Assembly: GCA_024803745.1 (NCBI GenBank)
Contig: JANJXV010000020.1
Location: 19,570,777 to 19,634,776, forward strand
DNA length: 64,000 bases
Source: Megascapheus bottae
Lineage: Eukaryota; Chordata; Mammalia; Rodentia; Geomyidae
Reading direction: 5' to 3'
The translations under genes were made by a program, and so were the position numbers. How positions within the stretch are numbered: position 1 is the first letter of the stretch; the number at the start of each line of letters is the position of its first letter. Positions 23,430 through 35,552 of the stretch are shown in pieces. The notes under the pieces were generated by a model. That model was not told the origin of the DNA. It did not search any database and saw only the letters and a program-made list of their open reading frames with translations.

Positions 23430-25930
23430 TTTTTTTCAGTAGCTTTTAACATAATATAACAATATTACAAATATTTTTGTGAATAAGAGGTTTTCCAAAA
23501 GTGAAATTAATATATATCTAGTTTTAAAGACTACATTTTTTCCCCAATCTCATTTATGTAGTGCCTACTGAACAGGCTATGCAGGGATAGTTCACAGAAG
23601 TAAACATGAAGAACTAGATGATGCTATAGTATACACGTCTACATTCATGCCCAGGGCATTATTTAATTGAACTAGTAAAGTCATCAATTCCCTTCCTTGA
23701 AGAAGGAGAGATAGTGTGTAATGTCAAGAATGGATTCCCGAAGGAGCTGATATTCTAGACAACTTTGAAAGACAAAAAAAAAATAACCACCTGGTGAAGG
23801 AAAGAACTCTTTCAATTAGATAACCACAAAAATGAAGATAAGGAATCGGATATCTCAATGAGACTTATGTCCATACCAGAAAGAGTATGGTGTTTCCAAA
23901 CTTTAGGAGCAAGGTAGAAAATGACTAGAGACTCCAACTTAAGAACTAGACACTGACTTAATTACCAGGAGCCCTTATCCAACTGCCAAGGCATGTTAAC
24001 ATTATTCTTCACTGTGTACTGTAGGGGATGCTGAAGAATTTTATAGTTGAGTAGAGAGGGCCACACGATGAATTTTCTCTGACAAACTTTCTTCTTGCCA
24101 GCAGTTTTGGCTTTTCTGACTTGCTTTGAAGTATATGATGACAGATTCAAAGAGTTTTCCCTACTGTCACTTACATACACTATATCAAAAACTAGAACAC
24201 TAATTATTATACATTTTATAATCATGAGACTTAACTCAGCATCTGATTTTTAAGGCTAAGCCCAGGCCTCAGTTAAGAACATTGTCTGTGATAGCAGTGC
24301 TGGACCTTGAATGCAGGCAAGAGTAAAACATGACTGTTTCTATGGGGGCCTCCTTAAGTTCCAGCAGATAGCTCTGTTCCTTGGCCTTACATTCAGTAGG
24401 TTAAACTTGAACTAGAGCTCAACAGCCAGTAGTAGTTCTTAATGGGCTGAATGGAGGATAAAATCCACCAGACATTGAATATCCTATTCCTTTTTGTTGT
24501 TTGTTTACTCTTTGCTCAGTTGTGGGTATCCTTGTTGACAATTTACTTTACCCGGAGGCTCATATGATTGGCTGAACAGTCTCTCATTCTTACATGGACC
24601 TAGGATATCTAGACTTGCTTTCATGCTAGTATTTGTAAACTCTACAAAGATTTCAATATAGAGTGGACTATTCTGGCCTTTCTTTAGTGAATACATCTGT
24701 GATTTCTTATTTGCCTGGCCACCCACCTTCTCTCATCTCTAGACTTACCTTGCCTATCTCTTCCCTTTGCCTGCTGAGAAAGTATTCAGTTTATGACTTG
24801 TAATTCCAGACAGAGTAAATTCTATGTGTTTGAGAATGTTTGGCCATGATCAAAGCCAAGAAAGTTTCATTGTGACATTAGAAAGACTCCAGATACCTGT
24901 CTAACTTTGTGTTGTCTAACTTTGATTTTATTCTAACTGACTGAGCTAATACATGTATACAGAAGGTACCTATACTCTTTTCTCTCCATGTGTCATATGC
25001 AGAAAACTGTCCAAAACCCTATTACTTAAAAAAGTTTAAACAGAATTTTGAGAAACAAGCTCACAAAGGACTCTTGGAAAGAATGACACAAGATCACGTA
25101 ATTCCCTAATGGCTATTGTTTTTTATTCATTCCTTTTTTATTTTCTCTTGGGCTATTACTGCATTTCTCTTGGAGACTGAGTCACCAATCAATGTAAGCT
25201 GTCTGAGTCTTTTAATTACTGTAATATATTTTCTTATTTTTGTGAATGTCAGCTATGCCTACTTGGATATAATGTGGCTTTCTAAATTTTCTACCTTTTA
25301 TTTGCAGAATGATGTCATATTTATATTTTTCACCATATGACTTATAATTGGTATAAACTTTTACTTTCTAAATGAATTCATTCAGTTTATTTTTAAGTTC
25401 TTGCTGATTGCTTTTCTGAGAATTTTTATTTACCAAGTCCTGTTTATATTGTTGGCAGTCTTGACTAGAAATCTATTCAGGGGATTATATGGACTAATTT
25501 ATTCCTCTATCTCTGATCTTTTCCCTCCTATATACAGTGATTGACAAATTTCTATGACATATGCTCCTACTTTTATAATAATTACTGTGTTGTTTGGGAC
25601 TATATATTAAATTCCCTATTCAATCAGCAATGTTGTCAATAGAGAAGCATCCTGATATATATGAGAACTTTGTGGAACACACCAAGAGACTGTTGTTACT
25701 CTTCACAAAAATTAAATATGTATATAAGCACCAAGTTATTGAACCTAGTTATCAGGTAAAACTTCGGAGACAGTAGGACATGTGATTTGATCCTCATACA
25801 GAGCTAAGTCCAGCCTAATTTTAAGACTATGTTTTCCTACCTAAACAGTATTATTATTATTATTTAGCTCAAGGGCCTATAGGAATATATAGAAATATAC
25901 TTTCTGAGTGTTGGAATATATACAACATGT
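23430..25930. other. Spacer, no gene seen
   Basis: Unique AT-rich DNA. A short TTA repeat lies at about 25850-25864. Old unrecognised repeats are possible, nothing supported. Confidence 0.5.
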
Positions 25931-25943
25931 TCAGTGAACAACG

Positions 25944-26168
25944 TTTTTTGTTTGTTTGTTTGTTGTTTGTTTTTTGTTTTTTGCCAGTCCTGAGCTTTAG
26001 CTCACGGCCTGAGCACTGTCTTTGGATTTTCTCAAGGCTAGAGCTCTACCACTTGAGCCACAGCACCACTTCTGGCTTTTTTTTATGTATGTGGTACTGA
26101 GGAATCGAACTCAGGTCTTCGTGCATGCTAGGCAAGCACTCTAGCACTAGGCCAAACTCCCAGCCCCC
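25944..26168 (-). mobile_element. Type B SINE, inverted, (TTTG)n tail, with TSD
   Basis: A T/TTTG tail (25944-25981), GCCAGTCCTGAGCTTTAGCT, B-box complement GGAATCGAAC and A-box region GCACTAGGCCAAACTCCC are clear. Direct repeat TGAACAACG at 25935-25943 and 26169-26177. Confidence 0.92.
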
Positions 26169-26317
26169 TGAACAACGGTTTTTATCAGTAGCTTTTTCAT
26201 GTTTTTATTCCTTTGTATATGTGTATGTATGTTTTTCCTGTAATTATGCCATTTGTTTGCTTACTCCTCTTTCCTCACATGGAAGGAATAATAAGTTTTA
26301 TGTAAAAGAAATCTAGT

Positions 26318-26563
26318 TTAAGCTGGGAGCTTGTGGCTTAAGCCTGGGATCCTAGCTACTCAGGAAGCTTAGGCCTAAGGATCATGGCTTGAAGCCAGCC
26401 TGGGCAGGAAAATCCATGAGACTCTTATAAATCATAGAAAAAGATAAATGTGGAACTGTGGCTCAAGTGGTAGAGCACTAGCCTTGAGCGAAAGAAGCTC
26501 AGGGACAACACACAGGCCCCGAGTTCAAGCCCAGGACTGACTAAATAAATAAATAAATAAATC
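26318..26563 (+). mobile_element. Type A SINE with (AAAT)n tail
   Basis: AAGCTGGGAGCTTGTGGCTT, GCCAGCCTGGGCAGGAAAAT, GTGGCTCAAGTGGTAGAGCA and GAGTTCAAGCCCAGGACTGA; tail of AAAT units at 26542-26562. Confidence 0.88.
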
Positions 26564-26929
26564 TGATCAATTTCATTTTTTATATTCACATGACTACTTC
26601 CTCTGCAAATGAATAAAAAATGGAAAATCTTCTGCAGTACAATTTTATAATTTTTAAGCCCAATATTAAGATGAGAGTAACAACATTTTCTGTAATTGGC
26701 TTCTTCCAGTCCTGATGTTTTCAAAACTCCTGTGGAGTTTTGGCTTTATTGTAAAGTAATAAAATGGGAGAAACTACATTTTGAGAGGTCAAATCTTGGA
26801 GTCTTTAGTAGAGTGCTAGCAGTCTGCAGGCAGCCAATTGTTAAAAAAGGCCTGCAGCCTGCAAATTCACTTAACTTAGTAAAGAAACTGTGCCTTGAAG
26901 GCCAGTGAGGAAAGAAAGAACAAAAACAA

Positions 26930-27270
26930 TGCCAACAAACCAATTTAGCTCCCATGAAGAATGGAATTGGGATGCCATGGTGATGGGAGATGAGACAGCA
27001 CATTCAATATAGGACAGAAATACAGAGACATGTGGTGCCTGAACTGGTTCAGGCCTAAATAGAGTCAGGTCAGGGGGCCTGGTTACAGGAAACTCCCTCT
27101 GCCTCCAGGGATTCACTTACACCATCACCTGGGAGGTAGGGTTTCACCTTGCCCACCAAGAAGACAAGATGGCAGACCGTATCATTTACCATGTGACTAA
27201 TATGGCACTGGCCAGACCTGACCTCCCTACTTCAGTTTCAGGTCATAAGAATTATATGTATAAAAATAAA
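26930..27270. other. GC-richer island, possibly an unrecognised LTR
   Basis: This stretch (GGTCAGGGGGCCTGGTTACA, AGAAGACAAGATGGCAGACC) stands out from its AT-rich surroundings and is followed by TATAAAAATAAAG at about 27260. A G/C-rich body with a TATA-like box and polyadenylation-like signal at one end is typical of solo LTRs. I could not define matching TG..CA ends or a TSD, so the class stays open. Confidence 0.25.
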
Positions 27271-27449
27271 GATTATGTATATAAAATTATATATGCTGGC
27301 ATATTAAAGAAGAATGGAATATGCTTTGGTTCTTAAAATGAATCAGTCTACTGATAATGACAGTTAGGATCATCAATGAGAATTTTCAGTTCCAGTTACT
27401 CTAAAGATTTAAAATGTGGTAAAAAAAAAAAAAAATCCCCCAAAAAACC

Positions 27450-27535
27450 TTCCTTCCTTCCTTTCTTCTCTTCCTCCCTCCCTTAGTCCCTTCCTCCCTG
27501 CCTTTCTTTCTCCATCTTTCCCTCTTTCACTCCTT
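27450..27535. repeat. Polypyrimidine (CCTT/CCCT) tract
   Basis: CTTCCTTCC-type units with CCCTCC interruptions, directly after an A-run and CCCCC segment at 27421-27448. Confidence 0.9.
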
Positions 27536-29666
27536 TGCTTACTTGCCCTCTTGTATTCTTTTTCTTTGTGATACTCCTTCATCTTACTTCGATAGCCCCT
27601 GAAGATTCTGGATTAGCAATTTGTTTTTATCTCTCTTCTAACCTTTCCTATACATGGCACAGATATATGATACAAGACAAAACATTCCAGCACTTTCACT
27701 CAACTCTCAAAGATCTGAGGTATAAAGTTCTGGTCTCCCTAAGCATCATTTAAATACCTCAGGGGGCAAAGTGTTGTCATTTGAGTGTATCTCAGCTTCC
27801 TGTACCTCTGGCTCAAGGAGTAGCAGTCATGTGAAATCACATTTGTTTTCTTGCACTCAGGAGATTTCGAAATTCACTGTAACTGCTGTGTTTAAACTGT
27901 CTGTGGTCCCAGAGCAAGTCCAATTACACAAGTCCAATTACATGGCCCTGATTCCACACCATGAAGTTCTGTTGTGGAGTAGTTATTCCCTTGCTGATTA
28001 TTGAGGGGAAAAATGATTTTGAACATACTTTTTAAAAGCATGTACAGGAATTGGAACATAAAGCTACATAATTGAGTCACCTTGCTTAATTTCATGTTGT
28101 CAATTATAGGCTTCCTGAGAGACTTTTACAGCTGAACAGAGGAAAATAATTCTTTGATTTAAAGTATCTCTATGGGCATTCTTTTCCTGTGCAATGACTC
28201 TGTAGAGCCCATGTCGGAATCATCCCCTTAGCCTGAGCTGTGAGTTTAGACTCACACTGCCGCACTCAGAATAAATTCGCCACCACAAAGTCTAGAGTTC
28301 AGTGTGTATGATTTATTATCTAAAGTATTTGTCTTCCTCGACTTACTATTGAATCAAGACATAATAGATGATATATGCTAATGTTTTAAGATGTGTGTAG
28401 GGGGGAGTATGCATCTCATTTACAAGAATCAGAAATTCTTCTAACTGTGAAAGATCCATTTTACTCCTCTTGAATCAGTCCTTGTGTTGGAAAGAAATAA
28501 AATCTGCAAATTGTGTTAAGGAAATACCATTTAAAATAGTTTGTAATTTTCCAATTTGTAATTGCAAATATTTATGTGTCTATAAACCATAGGTGATTGA
28601 CTATGTCACCCATTTTAGAACTCATGCAATTTTAGCAGGAGGGAGAAATATGACATTCACCTCAATTATTTATTTCTTAAGGGTGAATTATTATTATTGT
28701 TACTTTGTTCAGTACTGAGGATTGACTTTAGGGCTTCATGAATACTAGGTCACTGCTATACCACTTCAGGCATGATCTCAGCTCTACCGGAGCATTCTAT
28801 ATTGAGAGATGACCCATTTTGTTTTAAGAAAGGAAACTATAATTCACAGTTGGATGCAAAAATTGAATGTACTTGATTCTCATTATTTACAAACCTACAT
28901 TAAATGTAACTTTAATGCAAGAAATTGTTAACGTCCTTCAGTTATTACATATCAGGGAAAAGGCGTTTAGACTTTTTGTTAATTATGACTTGCATTTATC
29001 TTCCTTAAGAGGCCTAAAAATTAGTGTATCTTAGGACTGTGAATTCCAGAAATGGAAAAGCATCCATTCGGGTGGCATTCATAGAGAGAGCACAATATAA
29101 GTCATACAGAGTGAAAAGGCAATAAGGCTACGAAAGGACAGGGAGGTCCTGTCTTGCTCTGCCTTTTATTTGTTTCACCACTTACTCTAACTCTTGGAGA
29201 TCAGTTCTGCATGAAGCAGCTAGAAGTCCTTGAATTTGATAGAAATTATATTATCTTTGAAGGAAACTAAATAAATACAGTACATGGAATACTGGGTGAT
29301 AAGGATGATGGAGAAAAGTAGTTCTGGTAAACTGTGATTTCACGTAGGTCATTTATTGAAAAAAAAAAAGACATTTCAGTTAACAAGTAAAGAAGTTTGT
29401 GGCAGAGAGGGGCCAAGTTAATGAGGTAGCAAGTGTGACTCTGTTGAGGGTGTAACAAAAGTGACCATGTATTTAATAAGTCAGGAAAATACAATAGTAC
29501 AGAGAGTTTTGGTCATAGAAATAATGAGAAAGCGAGGCATGTGGTAAACTTGGTTTTACCCTTAAGATTTAAAATGTGCCACTATCCAGCATTTGTTAGA
29601 CAGCAAGTTAACTGTCTGTGCATGCATCAGTTTCCTTTTTTTTTGAAGTGAGAATAATACCTATTT
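27536..29666. other. Spacer, no gene seen
   Basis: Mostly unique apart from a SINE remnant at 28700. A slightly CpG-bearing patch at 28215-28290 (TGCCGCACTCAGAATAAATT) carries a polyadenylation-like signal but no coding frame. Confidence 0.5.
28700..28792 (-). mobile_element. Type B SINE remnant, inverted
   Basis: GTACTGAGGATTGACTTTAG, CATGAATACTAGGTCACTGC and CCACTTCAGGCATGATCTCA look like the inverted first unit of a type B element, much degraded. Confidence 0.5.
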
Positions 29667-29680
29667 AAAAATGCCTGCAG

Positions 29681-30160
29681 GACTCAAAGGAACTTAGGCT
29701 CAATGGTTTCCCTCATTTGTCAAAATCAGTAGAAATCTTGGGCTCTACTAGCAGAGATTTGCAATAGAACAAAATCTTGATACATAAGGCCATATAATGT
29801 GAAGCTAATTGAAAGGACCTCCAGGATATTGAAACAAAAGCCATATAACAAATGATTGTTGTCCTTAATGTACTATGTTGTCTCTCATCTCCTTTGCTGT
29901 CCCTTGGTTATCTCATATTGTTACAGTATCTCACTTTGTTATCTGATATATTGAATTTATTTGTATTTGGTTATTTGAAATTTGATAGGGAAGGGGGGAA
30001 AACCAAGACGGGTGGGGGGTGTGGGGGGGAGGGTAATGGGTACCACGACATGTGAAAGGGTATCAATGTATGTGAATTAATGCACCTTCTATCTGGCAAA
30101 AATCATGTAACCCTTTTACTAATTACAATAAAAAAGTTCAAAAATAAAATAAAATAAAAT
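29681..30160 (+). mobile_element. 5'-truncated L1 (last ORF2 codons plus 3' UTR), with TSD
   Basis: Starts at GACTCAAAGGAACTTAGGCTC, matching the last codons of L1 ORF2 in the 44-kb copy, and runs through the G-rich 3' UTR (about 30000-30030) to AATAAAA and a tail with several AAAAT units. It is flanked by the 14-bp direct repeat AAAAATGCCTGCAG (29667-29680 and 30161-30174). Close agreement with the 44-kb copy suggests the same young subfamily. Confidence 0.92.
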
Positions 30161-30174
30161 AAAAATGCCTGCAG

Positions 30175-32049
30175 AAGGAGAAAGATAACTTATGTAACTG
30201 CTCCATGGGGCACAACTTTTGACCACTTTTAGTGCTCCATACAACTTTTCTTCCTGGCATAAGGCTTTAAAAAGAAAAGCCAGGAAGGACATTTGCTAAT
30301 CCACTCCAACAAGGGAAATGAATATAGTTGGTTCTAGTGCTGCAAGTTAAGAAGAAAATTCAACCTATGTTTATTAATAACTTAAAAAAGGACATACATC
30401 CAGCTACTCTGTATGTGTAAGTTTCTTATACCTTTGGATACATTGCTTTAATTTCCTTCAGGTAAAATCCTTGCCCAGTTAGTAATTCTTGAATCCGTAA
30501 CATACAGTTAATATAGCAGCCAAGAATAAGATTTTATATGATTTCCTATCTATAACTATATAGTTGCAAAGATAGAGCTAACTTGAGGAAGAAGGAGTAA
30601 ATTTTGGTCTGCTCCAACCCTTTCTTTATCAGTTCTGTATTTCCCTAGGTCTCTCAAAAACTTCAGCAAATTATGAAATCCGCACAAAGGAAGATTGTAA
30701 CACTTGTGATTGCCTCCATCCTCTTTCTACCCCTGTGCTTTTCGTGCTTTTCTTTGTTCTCATTTCACAGGCAAGCATTGACTTGTAGCTAATGAACTCA
30801 AACACCCCCCACAAATCCATTCCCTGGAAAAGTAAACCAAAGGTGCCCAGGCAGAAAAGGCAGAATCATTCCTTTTAGGTATACTCAGTTTTGAATAAGG
30901 CCCACTAATATTTCTGTCATACTCTGCATATTCTAATCATTGCTACTTTCTCTCATAAGAAAATGGAATACATTTATAGGAAAAGTAAGTGAATTATATG
31001 ACTCATGATGATTTTTTTTCCTTAATACAGAATTTTATAGTGTTTTCCCCAGGTAATGTAAACATTATCTTTTATAGTGTAATACACAACCACTCTTGCA
31101 CATATTCCATTTCCTGTTGTGCAATTCCAAGAACTCAGGATGAACTTAAAAGAGTTCGAAGAATGGGTGCTACACAGAATATGCAGTAGAGAAAGGGGAC
31201 AACTCAAAACTGGTTTCATAGTTTATGTATCTTGTTTTTATGAAGTGCTTAAGTCTGAGTACTGGGTCTGACAATATGATAATCTGTCATCTCTATCTTA
31301 AACTCTCACCCTTGCCTTTCACTTGCAAATGAGCAAGCAAGTGGCCTGTTTTTAACACATGGACCATTAACTGCTTTCTATTTGCATAGTAATGATAGTG
31401 AACCAATGGTGATTTACAGCTCTGCCTGGAATCATAAATAACAGATCATTTACACTGCTAATTACACTCATTTCCATATCAATAATGCATTCTGTGTTGG
31501 GTTGGTCTACTGCATTAGAAAATGGAATCCAATGACAAATTGAGTCTCTACTAAAATGGTGTAAAACAGGTATTTATTACAAGAAGACACTATTAAGTAA
31601 TATAGATAAAAGACATTTTTACTCCTTATTCTATTGGTTGAATCCACAAAAGTGTAGATTTGTCAGCAAACTCTTTATCTCCCATGCAAGCCCATGGATG
31701 AAACATGTTCCTATCTGCTGATTTGTGTGGGGACTAGGCCTATGGTGATTCTAGGTTTCTCTGTTGTCCATTTACTTGTGGGTGGGCCAGTTAGTTTCTA
31801 GTTCTATTATGTCATCGTACACACTAATCTGTAATAGCTATTTTTATAGGGTAGGCTTTACTTCAAAAGGGATAATTTTGTGAAAGTATAGATAAGTAGG
31901 GCAAATTATAAACTCGTTATTACTACCAGAGAAAGATTAAAGTTCCTACTGCTTTGTAGCTAATAGGTCAGTAGCATTAAACACACTGGCATGAATGTAC
32001 ACAAATATACACACAGAATTTCACACAGAAAGTTAGAAATTTTATTTTT
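30175..32049. other. Spacer, no gene seen
   Basis: Unique sequence, including the possible conserved block at 31370-31560. No exon evidence. Confidence 0.5.
31370..31560. promoter_or_regulatory. Possible conserved noncoding element
   Basis: A repeat-free block with CCAAT-like (GAACCAATGGTGA), GATA-like and TAATTA-like motifs (GCTAATTACACTCATTTCC). Suggestive only. Confidence 0.2.
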
Positions 32050-32178
32050 TAGGGAATGGAAATGGGGACAAAAACATGAGAAGGGGTATCAATGTGTTAG
32101 AAGTAATGCATTACTAGGCAAATGTAACTGTAACCCCTCTATACATTACCCCGACAATAAAAAAATAAAAAGTGGGGA
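32050..32178 (+). mobile_element. Short L1-type 3' end
   Basis: GGGGACAAAAACATGAGAAG, GGGGTATCAATG, GTAATGCATTACTAGGCAAA, TGTAACCCCTCTATACATTA and CAATAAAAAAATAAAAA follow the order of the L1 3' UTR seen elsewhere here, with enough differences for another subfamily. 5'-truncated; no clear TSD seen. Confidence 0.65.
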
Positions 32179-32664
32179 CCACAGGAAAAGATAAAAAGGT
32201 GAGACAGACATTGAGATTCTTTTGAAAGACTTTTTCAATGAAAACAATAGTTTCTATATTTTGGATGTTTCTATATTAAGATGTATGAAAACATTTTAAA
32301 AGAAAACATGTCATATGGTATACCCTCTATTCTAATAATTATTTTATAGGCATTTTTAAATAAAGGGAATTTAAAATATAACCAAAGCAATTTAGCATTG
32401 TAGTTTGATGTTCAATGTTCTCCAGAAGAATATTATAACAGATTTAAAAGTGGGAAAAAATGATAGCTTATTTCCAAAGCTGTTAGAGTCTAAAGTAGTT
32501 TGTAAAGCAGTTTGGTTGTTGGATATGTCATATGCACATTTAAAATTGTCACAATACAATCCTTTATCTTTTGTAGGTAAAATATGCTAATAAAATGTTC
32601 TTTTCAAAAGTTTGGAGATAGCATAAATAAAAAAGGGGATGAAAAATTTTAGTATATAAACATT

Positions 32665-32932
32665 TTGGGCTGATCCTGGTGCTTGAACTGAATACCTGGG
32701 TGCTATACCTGAGGTTTGTTTTTGTTTGTTTGTTTGTTTATTTTGTTTAAGGCTAAACATTTAGTACTTGATCCATAGTTATATTTCTGGCTTTTATGGT
32801 ACTTAATTCCATATAAGAATTTCACTGACTTCTCTGCCTGCCTTGACTTCCAAAATGTTTGAACAATCACATATTCCCAGACCTTAGCCTCTTGAGTAGC
32901 TAGGATTACTGGAGTATGCCACTAGCCTTAAG
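32665..32932 (-). mobile_element. Type A SINE, old, inverted
   Basis: GATCCTGGTGCTTGAACTGA, GTTTAAGGCTAAACATTTAG, TTGACTTCCAAAATGTTTG and CTTGAGTAGCTAGGATTACT follow inverted type A order. A TTTG repeat lies internally at 32712-32748. Confidence 0.65.
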
Positions 32933-33842
32933 ATCTAATTTTTGATATAGAAAGACATTTCTGAAAATAAATATTTAGACATGTAAAAATTGATTCAGAA
33001 GAAAACTTTATAATTGAACTGAGAAGCTAATCAGGTACATGACTAGGATATGGATAATTTAAACTTTGAAAAATACATTTCTGATAATTTTGAATAGCAA
33101 AACCCCAAATAAGCTTCACTCCGGTTAACCAAACCTAGGTTATTCTGTGCATGAACAGGCTACTCCTGTGGATAGGAAGTGTCAGAAAATTCAACATATT
33201 TTATTTTCCAAACAGAATATAAGCAAATTTTATTATAACATTTTTCAATATTTTAGAACTCAGTGGTTAAGAATGCCTATGTTTCTCTAGTAAAACTACA
33301 CCTTAATTTACTAAAGGTCTTCCTGGTATGATGATCACTTTAAGTTTGAATGCAACACTGAAAGCTTAACAAGAAATAATATCAAATTCAAAGACTTTAT
33401 TTTAAAAATTTAAAAATAAATGTGCATGCGGTTTTGTCATTATTGCCAATTTGCCTGCGCTGAGTGTGGGTGGCAATTAGTACTTAATTGTTTTTTATAG
33501 TTCTATCTGTACTTCAATATACAGGCTTTATTGTGTACAGACATCCTTCATGTAGGAATAAAGAAGGCATAGGCATGTCATACTTAGTTGCACTATGAGT
33601 AAAAGGATCCATCTGTTATCTTCCAGCTGAAGTTTTGCCAGTGGTGACCAACTCTTCACATCAGTAGTTGATCCACTACACATGCTAATCTTCCTTCAAT
33701 TTAAAAATGACACTTAGTCCTGTCCTCAATCAGAATATGAATGTGATCCTAAAGAGGATTTTGGGGTCCTACTTAGTTCATATTAGAATTGTGGATTACA
33801 TACAAACAATTTAAAATGTCATTCTTTGTAAAAAAAAAATGT
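32933..33842. other. Spacer, no gene seen
   Basis: AT-rich unique sequence with no recognised element. Confidence 0.5.
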
Positions 33843-34105
33843 AGCTGACTTCAGTTGGCTTATGCCTGTAATCCTAGCTACTCAGGAAGCTGAGATCTGA
33901 GGATCACAGTTTGAAGCCAGCCTCAGCACTAAAGACCAGGAGGCTTTTATTTCCAATTAGCCACTGGAAAGTTGGAAATGGAACTATGGCTCAAAGTAGT
34001 AGAGCACTAGCCTTGAGCAAAATAACTCAGGAACAGCCTGCAGACCCAGACGTTCAGCCCCACAACCACCACTACCAACAACAATAACAACAGCAACAAC
34101 AAAAA
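33843..34105 (+). mobile_element. Type A SINE with CAA-rich tail
   Basis: GTTGGCTTATGCCTGTAATC, CTAGCTACTCAGGAAGCTGA, TTTCCAATTAGCCACTGGAA and AGTAGTAGAGCACTAGCC are clear. The tail is CAACAA/CAACAG trinucleotides (34067-34104). Confidence 0.87.
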
Positions 34106-34119
34106 AGTAAAATAGAATC

Positions 34120-34321
34120 AGGAGTGTGATCTAGTGGTAGAGGGTTTGCCTAGCATGCACAAAGCCCTGGGTTCAATTCCTCTAAACCACATAATACATA
34201 TAAATGACTGGAAATGGTGCTGTGGCTCAAGTGGTAGAGTACTAGTCTTGAGAAAGCTCAGAGAAAGTGCCAGAGCCTTGATTTCAAGCCCCAGGACTGG
34301 CAAAAAAAAAAAAAAAAAAAA
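34120..34321 (+). mobile_element. Type B SINE with poly(A)
   Basis: TGTGATCTAGTGGTAGAGGG (A-box region), GGTTCAATTCC (B box), CTGTGGCTCAAGTGGTAGAG (second unit), CCAGGACTGGC and a homopolymeric A tail of about 20 at 34302-34321. Confidence 0.9.
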
Positions 34322-34504
34322 GGAAAAATCTCCAATTTTAAGTAATTGTATACTTGTATGAGAAAGGCAATATTGTTTCGTGTTAAGATGGTTTTAATAA
34401 TCGACACACATCCTTCAGCCCAAGTTCTTTGAAGACATGGTCTTTCCCGGAGATCATTTTGTTAGTGAATTTTATTTAGACTGTTAAAATATTTGCCTTT
34501 ATGG

Positions 34505-34628
34505 ACAGATGCTGGTGGCTCATTCCCATGATCCTAGCTACTTAGGACACTGAGATCTAAGGATTGCAGAGTGAATCCAACCCATGTAGCAAAGTCCTAC
34601 ACTATCTCCAATTAACCACTCAAACAAA

Positions 34629-34670
<42 letters not shown>

Positions 34671-34809
34671 ACACACTCGCACAAAACCCAAGTAAAAGGA
34701 AAAACATGGAAGTATAGTTCTGCCTCAAAGTGGTACAGCACTAGTCTCAAGAAGAAAGCTCTGAGATACTACTCAGACCTGAGTTCAAGTCCATGGACCA
34801 CCACACACA

Positions 34810-34865
<56 letters not shown>
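34505..34865 (+). mobile_element. Type A SINE with (CA)n both in the linker and at the 3' end
   Basis: The head runs GATGCTGGTGGCTCATTCCC to CTATCTCCAATTAACCACTC. The linker is replaced by (CA)n at 34630-34676. The ID-like half resumes at about 34715 (CTGCCTCAAAGTGGTACAGC) and ends GAGTTCAAGTCCATGGACCA, followed by a second (CA)n at 34802-34865. Confidence 0.82.
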
Positions 34866-34867
<2 letters not shown>

Positions 34868-35456
34868 TTTCAAATTCCTTTATCTTTGCATAGTCAAAAG
34901 ACTTGCAACATACACTGGAGGGAACTGTGTCCAATTGTGAGATGTATCTCCATAACACTTCAAAAATATTTGCTTAAGAAGTCCAAGCCCAGACTGAATT
35001 CTTCATATTTACAGGAAGCATAAAGATTGCTATCCAGTAAGCCATGATCAATAAAAGAATTGCTTATATCCTTTAGATTCAGTTTTTCTGCAAGCACTAG
35101 GCCATGTGCTAAGAATAGCATCTTCCTTATTATCATAATACTCTTCCTGTGCCTGGAAAGACAGAGAAGCATGTAAGCCATGTGCTATGAAGGAGATGGG
35201 CATGCTACTGTACCATGCACTTTATAATATTTGAAGGATGATTGATTAGGGAATCTAACGAATTGCTGACAAGTACTGAGAATGCTCCTTTCAACAAGAT
35301 GTAGAGGAGTGAATAGGAGTGGAATGGATTGAGAATGTTGAAAGGAGCAACATTGATCAAAACATCATATTCATAAACTGCTTTGTTAAATGGTAAGTCC
35401 TGTGTACCACTACTTAAAGATAATTTAAAAAGCTTTTTAAAGTGAACCAATATCTT

Positions 35457-35552
35457 CTGAACATGATGCAACATGCCTGTAACTCCAGCACTTGGGGTTA
35501 CATTCAAGGCAAGCGTGAGTTACATAGGAAGACCCTGGGCAAAAACAACAAA
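35457..35552 (+). mobile_element. B1-like SINE fragment
   Basis: CATGCCTGTAACTCCAGCAC, GAGTTACATAGGAAGACCCT and an A-rich CAAAAACAACAAAAC end match a short monomeric 7SL-derived B1 copy. Confidence 0.65.

Noticed and set aside
28215..28300. AATAAA-containing patch as a 3' end of a gene
   Set aside because: No upstream exon or open frame. An isolated polyadenylation-like hexamer is expected by chance in AT-rich DNA.
34600..34870. Regular spacing of CA blocks as a possible CRISPR-like array
   Set aside because: The genome is mammalian, the blocks are microsatellites within a SINE, and there are no uniform spacers.
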